A stretch of 64,000 nt of DNA, from NCBI GenBank assembly GCA_028023455.1, contig JAQFVV010000031.1:4344001-4408000 (forward strand), written 5' to 3'. Below the pieces are notes generated by a model that saw nothing but the letters and a program-made list of their open reading frames with translations, was not told the origin of the DNA and made no database searches. The number at the start of each line of letters is the position of its first letter. The first letter of the stretch is position 1. This DNA comes from Epiperipatus broadwayi. Lineage: Eukaryota > Onychophora > Udeonychophora > Euonychophora > Peripatidae. Both the position numbers and the translations under genes were made by a program. Below, piece by piece: positions 12,190-25,040 of the stretch.

Positions 12190-12760
12190 TAAATAGAATA
12201 AGCTGTACTAATATATTGAAAATCTTCTTCAGACATACTTTACTTTTGACATCTTCACTTTCAGAACTTGAATTTTTATCTTCACTTTTCTATCAGGGTA
12301 CAGTATCTTCAGTATCATTTAAATTATTAGCAGTGCAACATTTCAAGAAAGATTTGTTGATAATTTCTTCAGGAATATTTTTCCAAGACTGCAAAAAACT
12401 ACTTAGCTATTGTAGAAAATGAAATTCACTTTATTTAACCAGTTGGTGTCTTCTCGATTTCACCATGCTCTTGAATTCAGCATCATATGCAGATCATTTT
12501 CCCATCATTAGTGAATATGGATAATAATAAAAACTCAAAATTAAAATACATCCAGATACAATGTGATTCTACACAGCTGATATCAAACATCAATTGAATT
12601 AACTCAGAAAAATGCAAACGGAGAATCAAGATTAACGGGTTAAATCTTTGTAGTGTGATGTGAGCTAACAACAGCTGATTCATTGAAATTTTGTCTTCTT
12701 TTTTAAATTGCTGCTTAATTTCATCTTTAAACTGATGTATCACAATTAGAAATTGATCAA
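12190..12760 (-). pseudogene. pogo/Tigger-like transposase, C-terminal remnant
   Basis: Read on the minus strand, the sequence passes from an 86-codon frame (12743-12483) into frameshifted pieces with clear family hallmarks. EKTPTG lies near 12456-12440 and corresponds to the TPTG.IK segment of pogo/Tigger/jerky-type transposases. It is followed by a W/L-rich helix and the pattern IPEEIINKSFLKC. NNLNDTEDTVP lies near 12330-12294, matching the usual GISNALDGTEDD motif, and then a Ser/Glu/Asp-rich acidic tail. In this family the protein cuts and joins DNA at TIRs with TA target duplications. At least two frame breaks are present and the catalytic DD region upstream is not recognisable. Elements with TIRs that could fit such a protein lie at 52022 and 63503. 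Confidence 0.7.
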
Positions 12761-12971
12761 ATTTGAATTTTTTATTAATTTTTTTATTAATGGGTGCATT
12801 TAATTTTTTTCTATTTTGGTCAGTTTTCTAGTTTACACGAAGGCATTAAAGGCAGAAAATTTTTATTGGGCTCATTATATAACTAAAGTGGATTAAAAAT
12901 ATGCTGCTGATTCACATTCAAGGCCTTCAGTGGGATGTGAACATAATCGCAGAATATTAGTCGTGAATAGA

Positions 12972-13062
12972 GTTGGTTGGCCTAGTGGTTAGCGTAGCTG
13001 TCTTCCAAGCAGCTAGCCCGGGTTTGCTTCCCAGTCAACACATTTGACATATGAAAAAAAAA
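12972..13062 (+). repeat. tRNA-derived SINE (Gly-like head)
   Basis: The head folds as a tRNA. The ends 'gttggtt' and 'agtcaac' pair as an acceptor stem. The A box is 'tggcctagtgg' (12978-12988), and the anticodon arm 'gctgt-cttccaa-gcagc' has a 7 nt loop with TCC (Gly). The B box is 'ggtttgcttcc' (13021-13031). The T stem is imperfect, and the head runs straight into 'catttgacatatg' plus poly-A, so this is a SINE rather than a working tRNA gene. The copy at 59668 shares the head and the tail motif. Confidence 0.8.
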
Positions 13063-16000
13063 TGTATACATTTTAATTTTTTTAATAATATTTTTAATTT
13101 TTTTTTAATTATTTGATTAAATGGTATAATTTATTAATTTACATTTGTATTGGTGTGTGGGTGTAGTATAGAAATTATATAATATTAAATCATTTGTGCT
13201 CTTTCTTATATGGTATATAAATTTGTATTCAAATATAACAAAAGTGGTTTATGTACAATGTAATTTTGTGTCTCTGATCCAAGTTTAAGGCAACCTTATT
13301 TTATAGACATAATGATTCTCAAAAGGTTTAATAATTTATTACTATGTTTATATTTGTGTTAAGTGTGTTTGTGTTTGCTCTTGCTTCATGTTTGTATAAC
13401 AAATAATGATTTATATATAGAGAGCAGTGCAATGTACATTTTAAAAACTGATAATCAAATGTATAGAAAGATTGCAGTTGGTAAAGCAATCACAAAATTT
13501 ACTGGACATAGTACCATGTGAAAATATAAAAACTTAAAACTAATAGATTTCAAATAGTGTGTATGTAGTGGTAGACACAATAGTTATGCATACATCACAT
13601 GGAATTGTATGCAGGCAAAGAATCAAATTCTGATTCTTGCCTATGCCTTGATATTTATGCTGTGGAGTCAGTAGTTTTGCCATATCTTGCATCACATTAT
13701 TTTCAAGTCTATAGCTAGCAAATGAGCTATATGCAAATAAATTATATCTCTGTGGGACAATAAATATAACAAGATAGCATCACTAGTGTGCATAAAGAAT
13801 ATAAATATCACTGATGTACAAAAAAAAAATATAAAATGAAGAGATGAAACTCATTTTATCAGTGGTACAGTCAGTAGTCTACAATTTTTAGTTTTAGATA
13901 GACAAGAAGCTAATTACTAAGATGACAAATGCATATCCACCTTCTGGAAATGATTTGTTTTGTATCTTTTATTATGTTGAATCTTTTTCGTATAGATGCC
14001 TTTGAGATTTATCAACTTTTGGGGTACAAGATAAAAAAAAGACTTCTTATGTGAATACTTTTGGAGATTCTGAAGCTATGGATTATCTTAGGTAAGAAGT
14101 ATTATATATGGTTTGAAAGATAATTTTGTGAGAAATACAAAGAAATTATCAATGAAGATGTAATTTAAACTTAGTTAATGATAAATTAAAAATTATGAAC
14201 AAACAATAAAGTAATAATTATGTCTGATGTTGAAATTTCTTTTTCTTCTTATTTTTAAAATGGCTATGACTATTTGTCTTAGATTTATTGTTTTTCTTAG
14301 TTTTTTAGTTTCTATCAATGTAAAGTTTTTTTCCCTCTAACATTATTAAAACTGAAGTTATTGTGAAAATTGTGTCTTAGATCAGTTTTTTTTAAAAATC
14401 CAATATGGCACTTGGAACCATGCCAGTTTAAACTGCTATTAATGATTGCAATATTATGCACATGCGTAGAGCGTAAAACAAGGACATGATCTTTGAGGAA
14501 TGCAAGATTGGCAGTAATGAGATGTTAAAATGTTTGCTTCAAATTTAAAATGCATCTTATCTTTACAGCTGCAAAATTTGAATAAAAAGTGTGGCTTATA
14601 TTCAAAGTAATGCATGATTGATTTTGGCTGGAAAATAGAGATAAAAATAATGTATATTAATTAGAGAAGTATTGATATGTTATTCATAAACTAGAGTAAT
14701 TTGATGTACTCTTTATTGCCATTAAAAGAGTTTTCATAGACTCCCAGTGATGTTAAGTTCATAGTTTATTTGTACATCTCCAATTACATAAGTATTAAAT
14801 TGGCAGTTTTTTTTTTGTTGTTGCATTGAAGAAAAAAAATCACATGGTTTATTGCAGGAGCATTCGAAGTGACAAAATGTGATCTATAGACTTTAAACTC
14901 CAGAGTGTACAACATTAGCTAAACCACACAAGGCATTATTCATTTGTTGTTTTGCAAAATCTATTGGAATAACTTTTAAGGGGGACTTTTAATTTAAGAT
15001 GGTTAAATATAATTTATGCTTATCTTAATGTATATTTGTTGAGTTCAATTTTCCAGGCATACAGGCATTATACATAACCAAGCTATTGATACATTTCATT
15101 GCTTTTTGTGATGTTTTGCCATATCTTTTGTTAGCACTTTGTGTATTTTCTTGATGTGGAGTTCATTAAAATTCATTTTTTCTGCCTTTAAAAACGCTAC
15201 TTATAATTGCCATTGATCAAGTAATATCAATTGGCACACATATTATGTTGTCTGGTTTACTCGATTTGTTTTCAGGCAAAGAATTTGACCCAAGTCCATA
15301 AATCTACATCTTGTATTTTATAAGCAGTTATATTTATTTAATCTCTTGTTATAAAATAATGTTAGTTTTTTTGTATGTTTCATAATGTAAAAATAAACAC
15401 TCTTGTAATAAAATATTTTTGTTTAAAAATAGATTTTCCTAATAGGATTTATATTATAGCTTAAGGGTAAAAGAAGTAGGAAATAAAATGTATTATTATT
15501 AATTTTTCTTTACTTGACTGTTTATGATGATCTAAAATCTGCATTTAGATTTTATACATGTTGTGATTTATTTTTAAAAAAATCTTTGCTAAATTATTTA
15601 CTCAAATGTTTCGCACAATAAACTGCTTAAAAAAAAAAACATGCTAGTTTTAGAAATAAAATAAATGCATTAATCTTAGAATTGAATAAATCCTAAACAA
15701 CTGATAGCTGTCGCTACTGTCAATTTTATACGTATTTAATTTGTATGGATGTTGCTTCAATAATAATAATGAATAAGAAAAGTAGTTTAGCGCCTGGTTT
15801 TAATTTGTTCTAAAGATAATAAACTACTCAGCAGAAATAAGTAATAAATAGTGTAGAATATTTTAAATATTTAATACATACTGTTAATTTTTGTTATTTA
15901 TTGATTTTGATTATAAATATGTTTTCTCAAACAAGATTAATTTTCATTGAACTTTTTAATTTTGTAATATTCTAATTTGCTAAGCCTTAATGTAAATATA

Positions 16001-16509
16001 TTTATTGATAAATCAATAAATAGTTTGAATACATTGTGAAATGTTTTGTCTTATAATAGTATAATGCAATTTACAATTTATACACTGGCAACAATATTTA
16101 TAAAATGTTTTTTCCATTAATATTGAGAATGATGAATATTAAAATCAAAATACTTATAGTGCTATTTACTTCCATTTTTTTTCATTATATCATTCTTTTT
16201 TATATATTTATGTTCAGTGAAGCCATAAGCAATGCTGTATCAAATTATACAATTTTAGTTACACAATAACAAAAAAAAAAAAAGTAAATAAACTAATAAT
16301 AAAAACATTGAAATTTACAAACTTATTAAATTTTATGAATCTCAATATGGTGGCAACCATTTTTTTTTTGTTCAGTAAAATTAACATTCTCAAATCTGAA
16401 TTTATTTATTCACATTTTTTTTTTCACAACTTAGAAGCAGTTCAGTACCATAGTTAAGAAGATTTTTTTGCATTTTTTTTTTTTTCAAAAAGTTTTATAC
16501 TGTATATTA
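13063..16509. other. AT-rich noncoding stretch, 3.4 kb
   Basis: Nothing recognisable as a gene, LINE domain, hairpin or tandem array was found on either strand. Poly-A/T runs and TA microsatellites are frequent. Confidence 0.55.
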
Positions 16510-17690
16510 TCATCATTTTCCAACATTATCAATTCATTGCAGGATGAAGATCTTTCCAAGTTCAATACATCTACAATTTCTAGCCTCTTTTCTCCACATC
16601 ATCCCTGCACACTTCCTCATTTCATCCATCCATTTCACATGTGATCTCGTTTTAGGTCATGTACAATCTATTGGAATTTAGTTTAAGATTTCAACTGACC
16701 ATCTTTTATTATCTCTTATAGCAATATGTTCAGCCCAACTCCACTTCAGTCTTTTAATTCTTTCAATGATGACAGTAACACCTGTTTGTTGTTTTACCTA
16801 TGTATTTCATTTTCAGTCTCTTCTTGTTATGCCTAACAAGCATCTCTCTATATTTCTTTGAGTAGTCTGAAGTCTCTGTATTGCTCTTTTATTAAGTGCC
16901 CAAGTTTCAGATCCATAAGTAAGAACTGGTAAAACACTTTTATTAAAAACCTTTCTTTTCAAACACTCAGGTTTGTTTTCCTTTTAATATTCAGTTATTT
17001 TTACCAAAAGTACTTTAACCAAGTTTAATTCTATGATTAATTTCATCCATTATGTTTCCATCTGTAGTAGTAATCTTATCAAGTTATTTATAGTTGTTAA
17101 CTTCTTCTAACTCATCATTACCAATTTTTATTTTCATTTTTTTGAGAAAATCCATTGAATATTACTTTAGTCTTTTTAATGTTTACCTTTAGTCCCACTT
17201 TTATTTTCATCTGATAATTCTTGCAACATTTTTTTGAATTTCTGAAGCGTTATTTGTAAAAACAACTACATCATCTGCAAAATCTAGATGATTTAAATAA
17301 TCTCCATTTACTTTTATTCCTTTACCATCCCATTTTAATCCACAAAATACTTCTTGCAGTACTGCAGTAAAAAGTTTTGGAAATATGGAATCACTCTATC
17401 ATACACCTTTCTCAATTTTAATTTTTTTTGCATCATTGTGTAGTCTAATTGTTGCTATTGCATTTTTATAAATATTCTTCAGAATATGACAATATCCTGG
17501 GTCTAATGTCTTGATGCTCCCAATGCTTTAATCACTAAAGAAATTTTTATAGAATCAAATGCCTTTTTATAATCTACAAATTCAAAGCATAATGACAACT
17601 TATATTTATTGGGTTTTTTCTATAACTTCTTTCAATACTTACATACTACATATTTTATCTTTAGGAAATGTATTGTAGTACAATGAGTGA
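16510..17690 (-). pseudogene. RTE-like LINE copy C: RT core and 3' end
   Basis: On the minus strand this matches the 3' half of the RTE element at 40892-44068. RT block FEFVDYKKAFDSI lies at about 17588-17549, a 'PKLFTAVLQE' segment near 17370-17350, and HLDFADDV near 17290-17267, with the catalytic FADD intact. The C-terminal tail ends with the counterpart of 'cctgcagtggattgataatg' followed by a short (TGA)n-like run at about 16511-16540, the usual kind of simple-repeat end for RTE. The copy starts inside the RT domain, so it is a classic 5'-truncated insertion. Frameshifts between the blocks break the frame; it is not functional. Confidence 0.8.
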
Positions 17691-19059
17691 TACATTTAAA
17701 AAAGTCATAAAGTACTTTCATTAAATATGGGGGGAAATATTGATTTAATAAAGAAATTGGCTGTATGTTTCAAAAGAATGAGTGATTGATCAGAGAAATT
17801 ATAAAAAGAAGCAGATTTGTGCCATTGTCTCTTGTGTCTCTGAAACAACTAAAGTTGTTTACTAAGGTAAGGGAGAATTTTTTGGTTAAAATATAAAAAG
17901 CGTTAAATCTATAGCTCAATGATATGAATCATTGTGTCAGAAAGCCTTAAGTTTCTGTGAAAAATTGAGCTGACAATCTGGATCACACAATTCCAAGCTA
18001 TTCACTGGAAATAGGATTGGGGGAGGGGGTGTATAGATTCTAAAACCATTCACAAATTATTTTAATGCTAAAACTGGAAGCTGCATTTGCTAATAATGAA
18101 GCTATTGCTACATTTTCATTAGAAATTAAAAAATTATTGAAGGGAAAAAAATGTCCAGAACAAGAATTTAATTGCAATGAAAAAAAATTGTGAACAATAT
18201 TATTGTAAATATAAATGTAAATGTGCCTTCTCAGTTTATTATTAATTACATTATTATTTTTTAAAAATTTTGTTATATTCTTAATTTATATAGGCATACA
18301 ATACACATAAAGCATCTGTTACATATTTTATTGGTATGAAGAATTCAGGGGTGAATCTGGGATAATGGCACTCATCATCATCAAACCCAAGTCAAAGACA
18401 ATATAAAATTCAATAATAAACTTAAATGTAAAGGAATGAGCATGAGAGATCAGCATAGAACTGACTATAAGTTCACCAGCATTACACAAAAGTAATAGTC
18501 ATTCACCATCATGAATGAGCAACAAAAATAAATCAACAGTCAATCTTGTGGTTGGATTTGAAATGTGTTTGTTATAGACCAAGCTAATTATTTAGCCCTT
18601 GCCAGCTTGGGGCAGATTATTTAAACATTAATTTGGATATACAAACTTAAGTGCTAATCCATAAGAATATAACAATTAAAAAAAAATAATGCTGTGATAC
18701 TAAAACATGCTAATCACCATCAATACTCTGGCCCACTTAGTTCCATTACTGTACTGGCCAACTAAACTTAATTTTTAATAAATACTAAACTAAATAAAAT
18801 GAAGTGCATGGACTTGATGTCCATAAACACTAAATATAAATCCCTTTTATACAACAGACAATTATGCACTAATATAGCTCAGAGAATAAGAGCTCTATAA
18901 CTATTATTGTGAACAAGAGATATAATATAATAATTTATAATATTTTAGGATTAAATAAATTCACTGGAATATTTTTTTATATAATAATTAAAATGAAATT
19001 AATGTCTACTTAGTATGCCATACATATAAATTAAGTCTTCTGCTTTTGATTAATACCAA
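17691..19059. other. Noncoding stretch
   Basis: No supported feature. A purine-rich run 'tgggggagggggtg' lies near 18018. Degenerate 'tagctcaatg' and 'tagctcagag' strings near 17913 and 18872 recall A boxes but lack B boxes. Confidence 0.5.
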
Positions 19060-19665
19060 AAAGAAATTGACTATTACATTGTAATTTACATATATGTCCC
19101 AATAGGTTTACATAAAACACCTGTATATATCAGCACACAGACATGCCTATGTAATATGAAATTAATATATTTGAATTGTCATGTATAATAAAAAAGTAAG
19201 CTATCATATTGTGATTTACAAATATGTCAATACATAAAACATACATATATATATAAGCACACAGATGTGCAGTATGATAATTTATGAACATATTTGAATT
19301 GTCATATAATAATAAAAAATTTATTTTTATTATTATAATGACTGATTTAGCATATGTGTCTACATGACACTCATCTACATAAGCCGACAGACATGCTGTA
19401 ACATATGGGAATTGTCATCTAATGATAAAAAATGAGGTATATTTTAATGATATATAAATAATGACTGATTTAACATATGTGTGTGAGTGTGCATGGAAAT
19501 GTGTGCACACTAGTGTTTATAAAAAAAATAAACCTAATAAACGATATATTTTCTTAATACACAATTTAATGTTAAAAACATAAAATGCACATATACATAA
19601 GTACACAGACATGTAGTATAATAATTTATGAACATATTTAAATTGTCATAGACTTATAAAAAAAT
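19060..19665. repeat. Degenerate tandem array, ~125 bp unit
   Basis: Four to five imperfect units share the order 'acataaaayayacatata', 'agcacacagacatg', 'taataatttatgaacatatt', 'gaattgtcat' and 'aataaaaaa'. The 'acagacatg'-type anchor occurs near 19137, 19259, 19387 and 19605, spaced about 122, 128 and 218 bases apart. The longest gap either lost an anchor or holds two eroded units. No coding potential. Confidence 0.75.
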
Positions 19666-22600
19666 TCAATTCATTTTTAATAATACATAAATATAAATGA
19701 GTATATATATAAATAATAGAATGAATCAAAGTTATTAATTCATTCTTTATCTAATGGTAAAAAAAAGTTTTTCTTTTTAATTTTAAAAAAAAAAACATTA
19801 ATTTTTTGACAGTTCTTCATAAAAGTTTTTTTTTCCTTTTTTAAAAAAAATAATATCACATCTGTGACAAGTTACTCTTGATTAATTATAAACACCTCTT
19901 AAAAAAATTTCTCCAGCAAGTTTTTTTTTGTTCCCTAATCTAAAAATATTTTTGGAGTTTACTTTCTTTTTTCAAAATAAAATTGTCTATGAATTCAAGC
20001 AAAATTTATTTACTTGTTTTACTTTTAGTTGACAAAAGTGTCATTTATTTTTAAAATTTGTTAATTGGAAATTTTAAATGTCATTTTAAGAAATTATTTA
20101 AAATACTATCATTCTCAATATATATAACACTACTCACCAGCTTTACTTCATATATATGATACAGTATCTTTATCTTCATATAGATAAAATAGTATGACAT
20201 AAACATTCTTCAGAAAGCTGATGGACTCTTTGGATAAGCTGGTCTTTTTTAGACAGTAAACTGGCTTATTGTCATTATTGGGAAATGTATAATCTGATAA
20301 CTTATGGCATTCAATCAGCTCTATTTAGTCTAGAATTGGATAGACTTTAGGCATACCATCTAGTACAATATAGGCTATGGAGAATACAAAAAAACTGTTT
20401 TGCTTCCATGTGATCCAGACTTGTTGCAGTAGTAGTGGCAACATAATTTCTCTAATCTTTTTTGCCAACCTTTTATTTATAGCTGGGGGGGTGATATAGT
20501 ATTTAAAAATAGATTTTCCTTATCTTGATTGAAAAAAGTTAATGACTTTTCAATCTATATTAATCTTTTGAAAAACAACTTTGTAGATTAAAATATGTTA
20601 TACAAGCTCTAATTTAAAAAAAATAATCAAAATAGATAGTGTAATTTTATAATTACCAGTAAATCTATAAAAATAGGTTTGTTTTAATTTCAAAATCAGA
20701 ATTAATAAAATATTAATTAGATTTTTTTTAAATGTTTAATTTATAATAATAAAAAATTAAATGCAAAATTATTTAATCCTTAACTGTTTGTTATTCCAGT
20801 GTAATATAGAAAATATCTACAAAAAAAATTGTTTATGTTTATTTCTACTTTTCTTTTCAACTTTACTTTTTATGTCACACACACTACTATGTGGTTGTAT
20901 GCCATGAGACACATAACTGCTCAATATACATATATACACATGTTTTTGTATTGCACACTGATAGTATATTAAACAATACTTACGTCTTATAGTCTAGGCT
21001 TATCAACAAAATGTGAACTAGCATATGCTATATATGTCTGTATGAGCAAATCTTGGAACAAAATATAATGTAATGACTTAACTTTGTATGCATTTGCATA
21101 TTGAGTTAAAATAATATTGGAAAATTATAGATTTTGATTATATTTTTAAAAAATTTACAAGTACATATGCTGTTAATTTTACATTTATTTGACTTACTAC
21201 AAGTTTTATTAGAAAAAAATCTTTTTTTTGTCAAAGAATATTTTATTTGTATAGACTTTAAATGGAATAACATATTTTGTGGATGTTACTTTTTTGCTTG
21301 TTGATTTGTATATGAAGTGTTATCAGTTATATTATGTGTCAAACCTGCTAGTGTGTGTATTATTATGTATGTATATATATCCTGTAATTTTCCCGTAGTT
21401 ACAGGTTCATTAATCATTAATTTCAGTAAATACAGTTTTTAAAACTATTAAATAAAAAATTATAAATTCATAAATTTGAATTCATGCATTTCTTGTACAA
21501 TTGCTTATATCACTACTATCAACAATCTTTTATTGAACTATCTAAATTTACCATACATGCATTATTCTTTTTTATTCATTATTTTTGTTGATGTTTCAAT
21601 ATATATATATTCAAGAGTATTTGAGATATCCATTGTGTGATTAATTCATGAATAGTAAAAAGGTGGAAAAAAAAATCTAATAACTCTCGTATAGTTATAT
21701 AGATATGATATCAGGTCACTTTATATATTTTAGAGATCTCAGTTCTATTACAACTGTAGCTACCCTTTGATTAGAATGGTTAATATCATCAACATCACAT
21801 GATCCTCTCATGCTTATTTATATGCTTCCAAAAGCAATTATCTTTTTTTTTTTTCAAGAATTATCTTTACTCTCTTCTAGAGTCATCTACTGTAGATTTG
21901 AATAATTATAAGATCTTTATTTTCAGAGTAGCTTCTAGTTTTTACCTTTCTCAGTAAAGACTAGAATTCAAAGCTGGAATTAATGCACATATATATTGAG
22001 ATATTATGTTACTATACCATCTAATGTACAATGTTTAAACAGTTGATGGCTATAGAGTAGGATGAAAATTAAATCTTGGAATCATATGAATATGCAGATG
22101 AGAGAGAAACTGGATGTTATCAATGTACACATATTAATTTTTAATTGTATCATAGGTATGGGTTTATATACTAAACGTGTTTATTGCAAAGAAGGAATGC
22201 ATAGAATCAAATGCAGAGAATATGCGGGGGGGGGGGGGACACATACGAATACTAATCAGGAAATTATATTGATCATTGGTTTTTTTTTTTTATGCAAATC
22301 TCATTAAGCTTATTATGCAATATATATAGAATACATAATTTAGTAACTGAAGTAAAAATTCGTTTTATCATATATGAGTAAAAGTATTGTTATGTTGTTT
22401 ATATTTTGTCAATATTTGTATAATTGTGAATTTGTTAGGTTTTTTGGCATTCTATTCTAATTGTAACGATTTATTTATAAGATTTGGTTAGTCGTTCTCC
22501 AATTTCGATCAAGATTATATGTAATATTATTTCTTATTCATTAACAGCCACTGGTAAATGAGTATGACTTCGATTTCTGAAATGTGAGTTATATAGTGAT

Positions 22601-24019
22601 TATACAAACAATTTTAGTTACTTAGATATTAATTCGTCTTGCTGCCTGTGTTTGCAACGGCAGAATATCGTACCTTTCTCCAGTTGGGGGGGGGGGGTAT
22701 TTGCGATGGCAGAATGACATATTCAAAAGACACAACTACCTGTTTTTATTTAGTATCGTAATGTGTTTATTATTTTTGTGTACAAACATATACTTTTCGG
22801 ATTTTTAAAAATTTGACTTTTTATTACGACATGCGGACTGCCGGTCTAATTCGTAAATATCCAATTCAGTAACAATTTTGTCTATATATATAACATGCTT
22901 GTCTCAAAGTGTAGGTATTTGACGTTTTGTTACCTTTAACTCTTTTTTTAATACAAAATTTTCTTGTTAATTAAGTCTTCAACTTCTTTTTTAATTGTTG
23001 CTGGTCATTCTATTTTCTTTGTGATTATATATATATATTGGTTGAGCTAGTTTGCAAAATATTGTTTCAAAGTTTCTCTCTATTCGAAAATTATAACTCC
23101 TGTATGCATCACTTACTAACAAAGTAAATCCAAACTTAACCAAGCAAGAAAGACTGGTTTTGGGGCGTTTTTTTTATTTTTTAATACGTCAATTTATTAC
23201 GAAATTATAAATATACACCCAAAGTTGATAGCCTTATATTGTGGTTTTAGATTAGCATTAATCACACTTGCTAAGCATTATCTATCTTGTTTATCTACCT
23301 AATGATTTTAAAACAATAAAAGTAGTTTAAAGGGGAGAATAAGATTGGTTATCGAATTTTTATTCTTTCTATCAAGTGTTAATAAATAAATGGAATAGTG
23401 ATCGAAGTTAATCAAGAATTAATTTACTGTTTAATACTTCAAATATGTTTTAAAAAGCAAATAGTAATATCAATGTATTTTTATTTTGATTGTTTGATTT
23501 TAGACTTACTTCTGTGTATCACAATTGCAAAACTTTATGAGAACTATGAAAGCCATTAGTTAGGGAGGTAATCATTTATTTATTTCACAAGTATAATCAA
23601 ACGATTTGAAAATATAGCGGTATGGTTACTTGAAACGATTGATTCAGGTTTAAAATATATATATTAATAATGTTTTTTTTTTTAAAAAAATAATAATAAT
23701 GCAAATAATATATATCATTTGAATTTGGGTAGTGTATATGCGTATGAGTATTAGATATATATTCTGTAAAATAAATATATTTTATATAAATAAGTTGTAA
23801 TAAATATTATGTGATAGTTAAAAAAAACAAAACAGATTAGGTCCTTTAAACGAATAGAGCAAATTGCCTCACGGAAACTTTAAAGAATATAAAATTGGGA
23901 GAGGGAGGACATTTTGCAAGGCTTCTTAAACAGAAGATGACCTATTAAGAGTAGTGCTGTAAGATATAGAACTTCAGTCACATTGAACTTCACAATTATA
24001 GTGTATCAAAATGAACCTA
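19666..24019. other. Noncoding stretch with poly-G tracts and a CpG-retaining part
   Basis: No gene or element could be supported. Poly-G runs of 13 and 12 lie at 22226-22238 and 22686-22697. From about 22440 to 23640 CpG dinucleotides are clearly more frequent than in the flanks. This could mark a less-methylated or more recently arrived segment, but no promoter or exon can be read. Confidence 0.5.
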
Positions 24020-25040
24020 GAATCTTTATAGGTCATGACAGTTTTTTTTTATTTTTATAAAGCAGTAGATGCAATTATTGACAAATTGTATACTGATGAT
24101 TGTCATATTTTTGCCATTTCAAAAGACGATTACAATATGTTTTTAATGTTTTAAGGCAGCATACTAAGAGTTTATTAATTAATGTTCAAAAAACTCAGAA
24201 GAAAAATTTTCAGCAACATTTGACTTGAATTGTCATTAGCTTGAAAATATAAAATAGTTAAAATATGGTAGTTTTATAAAAAGAAAAGTGGATTTAAATG
24301 TTGAGATACACCACAAACATGATTGGGTTGATGCTACTTTTGACAAGTTAAAAGATAGAAGATTTAATCATAGATAAATAACTATTGCAACTAAGTTAAG
24401 TATATATAGAACTGTTATTTTATCTAATTTATTGTAGAAGTGAAACTTGGATACACAATTGCCACAATATAAAGACATTAGAAAAAACTTCATTTATGGA
24501 TGCTCTATAAAATTTTAGAGCTATATAATGACCAGATTATAAAACCAATCAGTGTGTTTTTCAGCATGCTTTCCATGTGATAGTATTTAGTTCATTACTG
24601 TATAATCATACTTTCATTGGAGTGAACATGTAAAACAAATAAATAATGGAAGACTTCTTAAAAGGAGGTTTTATGTTGAAGATGAGCATAATTTTTGTTG
24701 GAAGAGCTGATTCTTCATTACAAGAATTATCTCAAAAATATTCTAAAGAAGTGCAATATCATTGTTTCCATTGGTAAGATATGGCAAAGAATATAATACA
24801 TTGGAAAGCTACAATTAGACATGGTGTTGAAATATTTCAGGAAGAAACGTTTTCTGCCAAAGAAATTAAAAGTCATCATTCGATAAACTGAAAAATGGAT
24901 TGGTATGTTTTATATATAGATGTATTTATGATTCATAAATTGGTTTGTATAGTCATCAAATTCCTTATTATAATAGTTTTTCTCTTTTTCTTTTTTTGTG
25001 GAGTTGGAGTAGCCATACTTGTTTATGAGTGCCTATTTAT
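24020..25040 (+). pseudogene. LINE 3' fragment (family with 'GIGIAI' 3' UTR), copy 1
   Basis: Protein-like blocks occur in the right order for the end of a non-LTR ORF2. First comes a thumb segment INVQKTQ (near 24180), then a region resembling T+LK.YR.VIL..LLY..E.W at about 24385-24452. A W.EHVKQINNGRLLKR segment follows near 24618-24665, corresponding to the W.GH..RM...RLPK pattern. Stops and frameshifts are many. The 3' UTR ends with 'ggagttggagtagccatact' followed by 'tgtttatgagtgcc', shared with the copies ending at 33838 and 59625. No RT catalytic box is readable. It is distinct from the RTE copies in this window. Confidence 0.6.

Noticed and set aside
18872-18920. A-box-like 'tagctcagag'
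   Set aside because: No B box or cloverleaf within tRNA distance.
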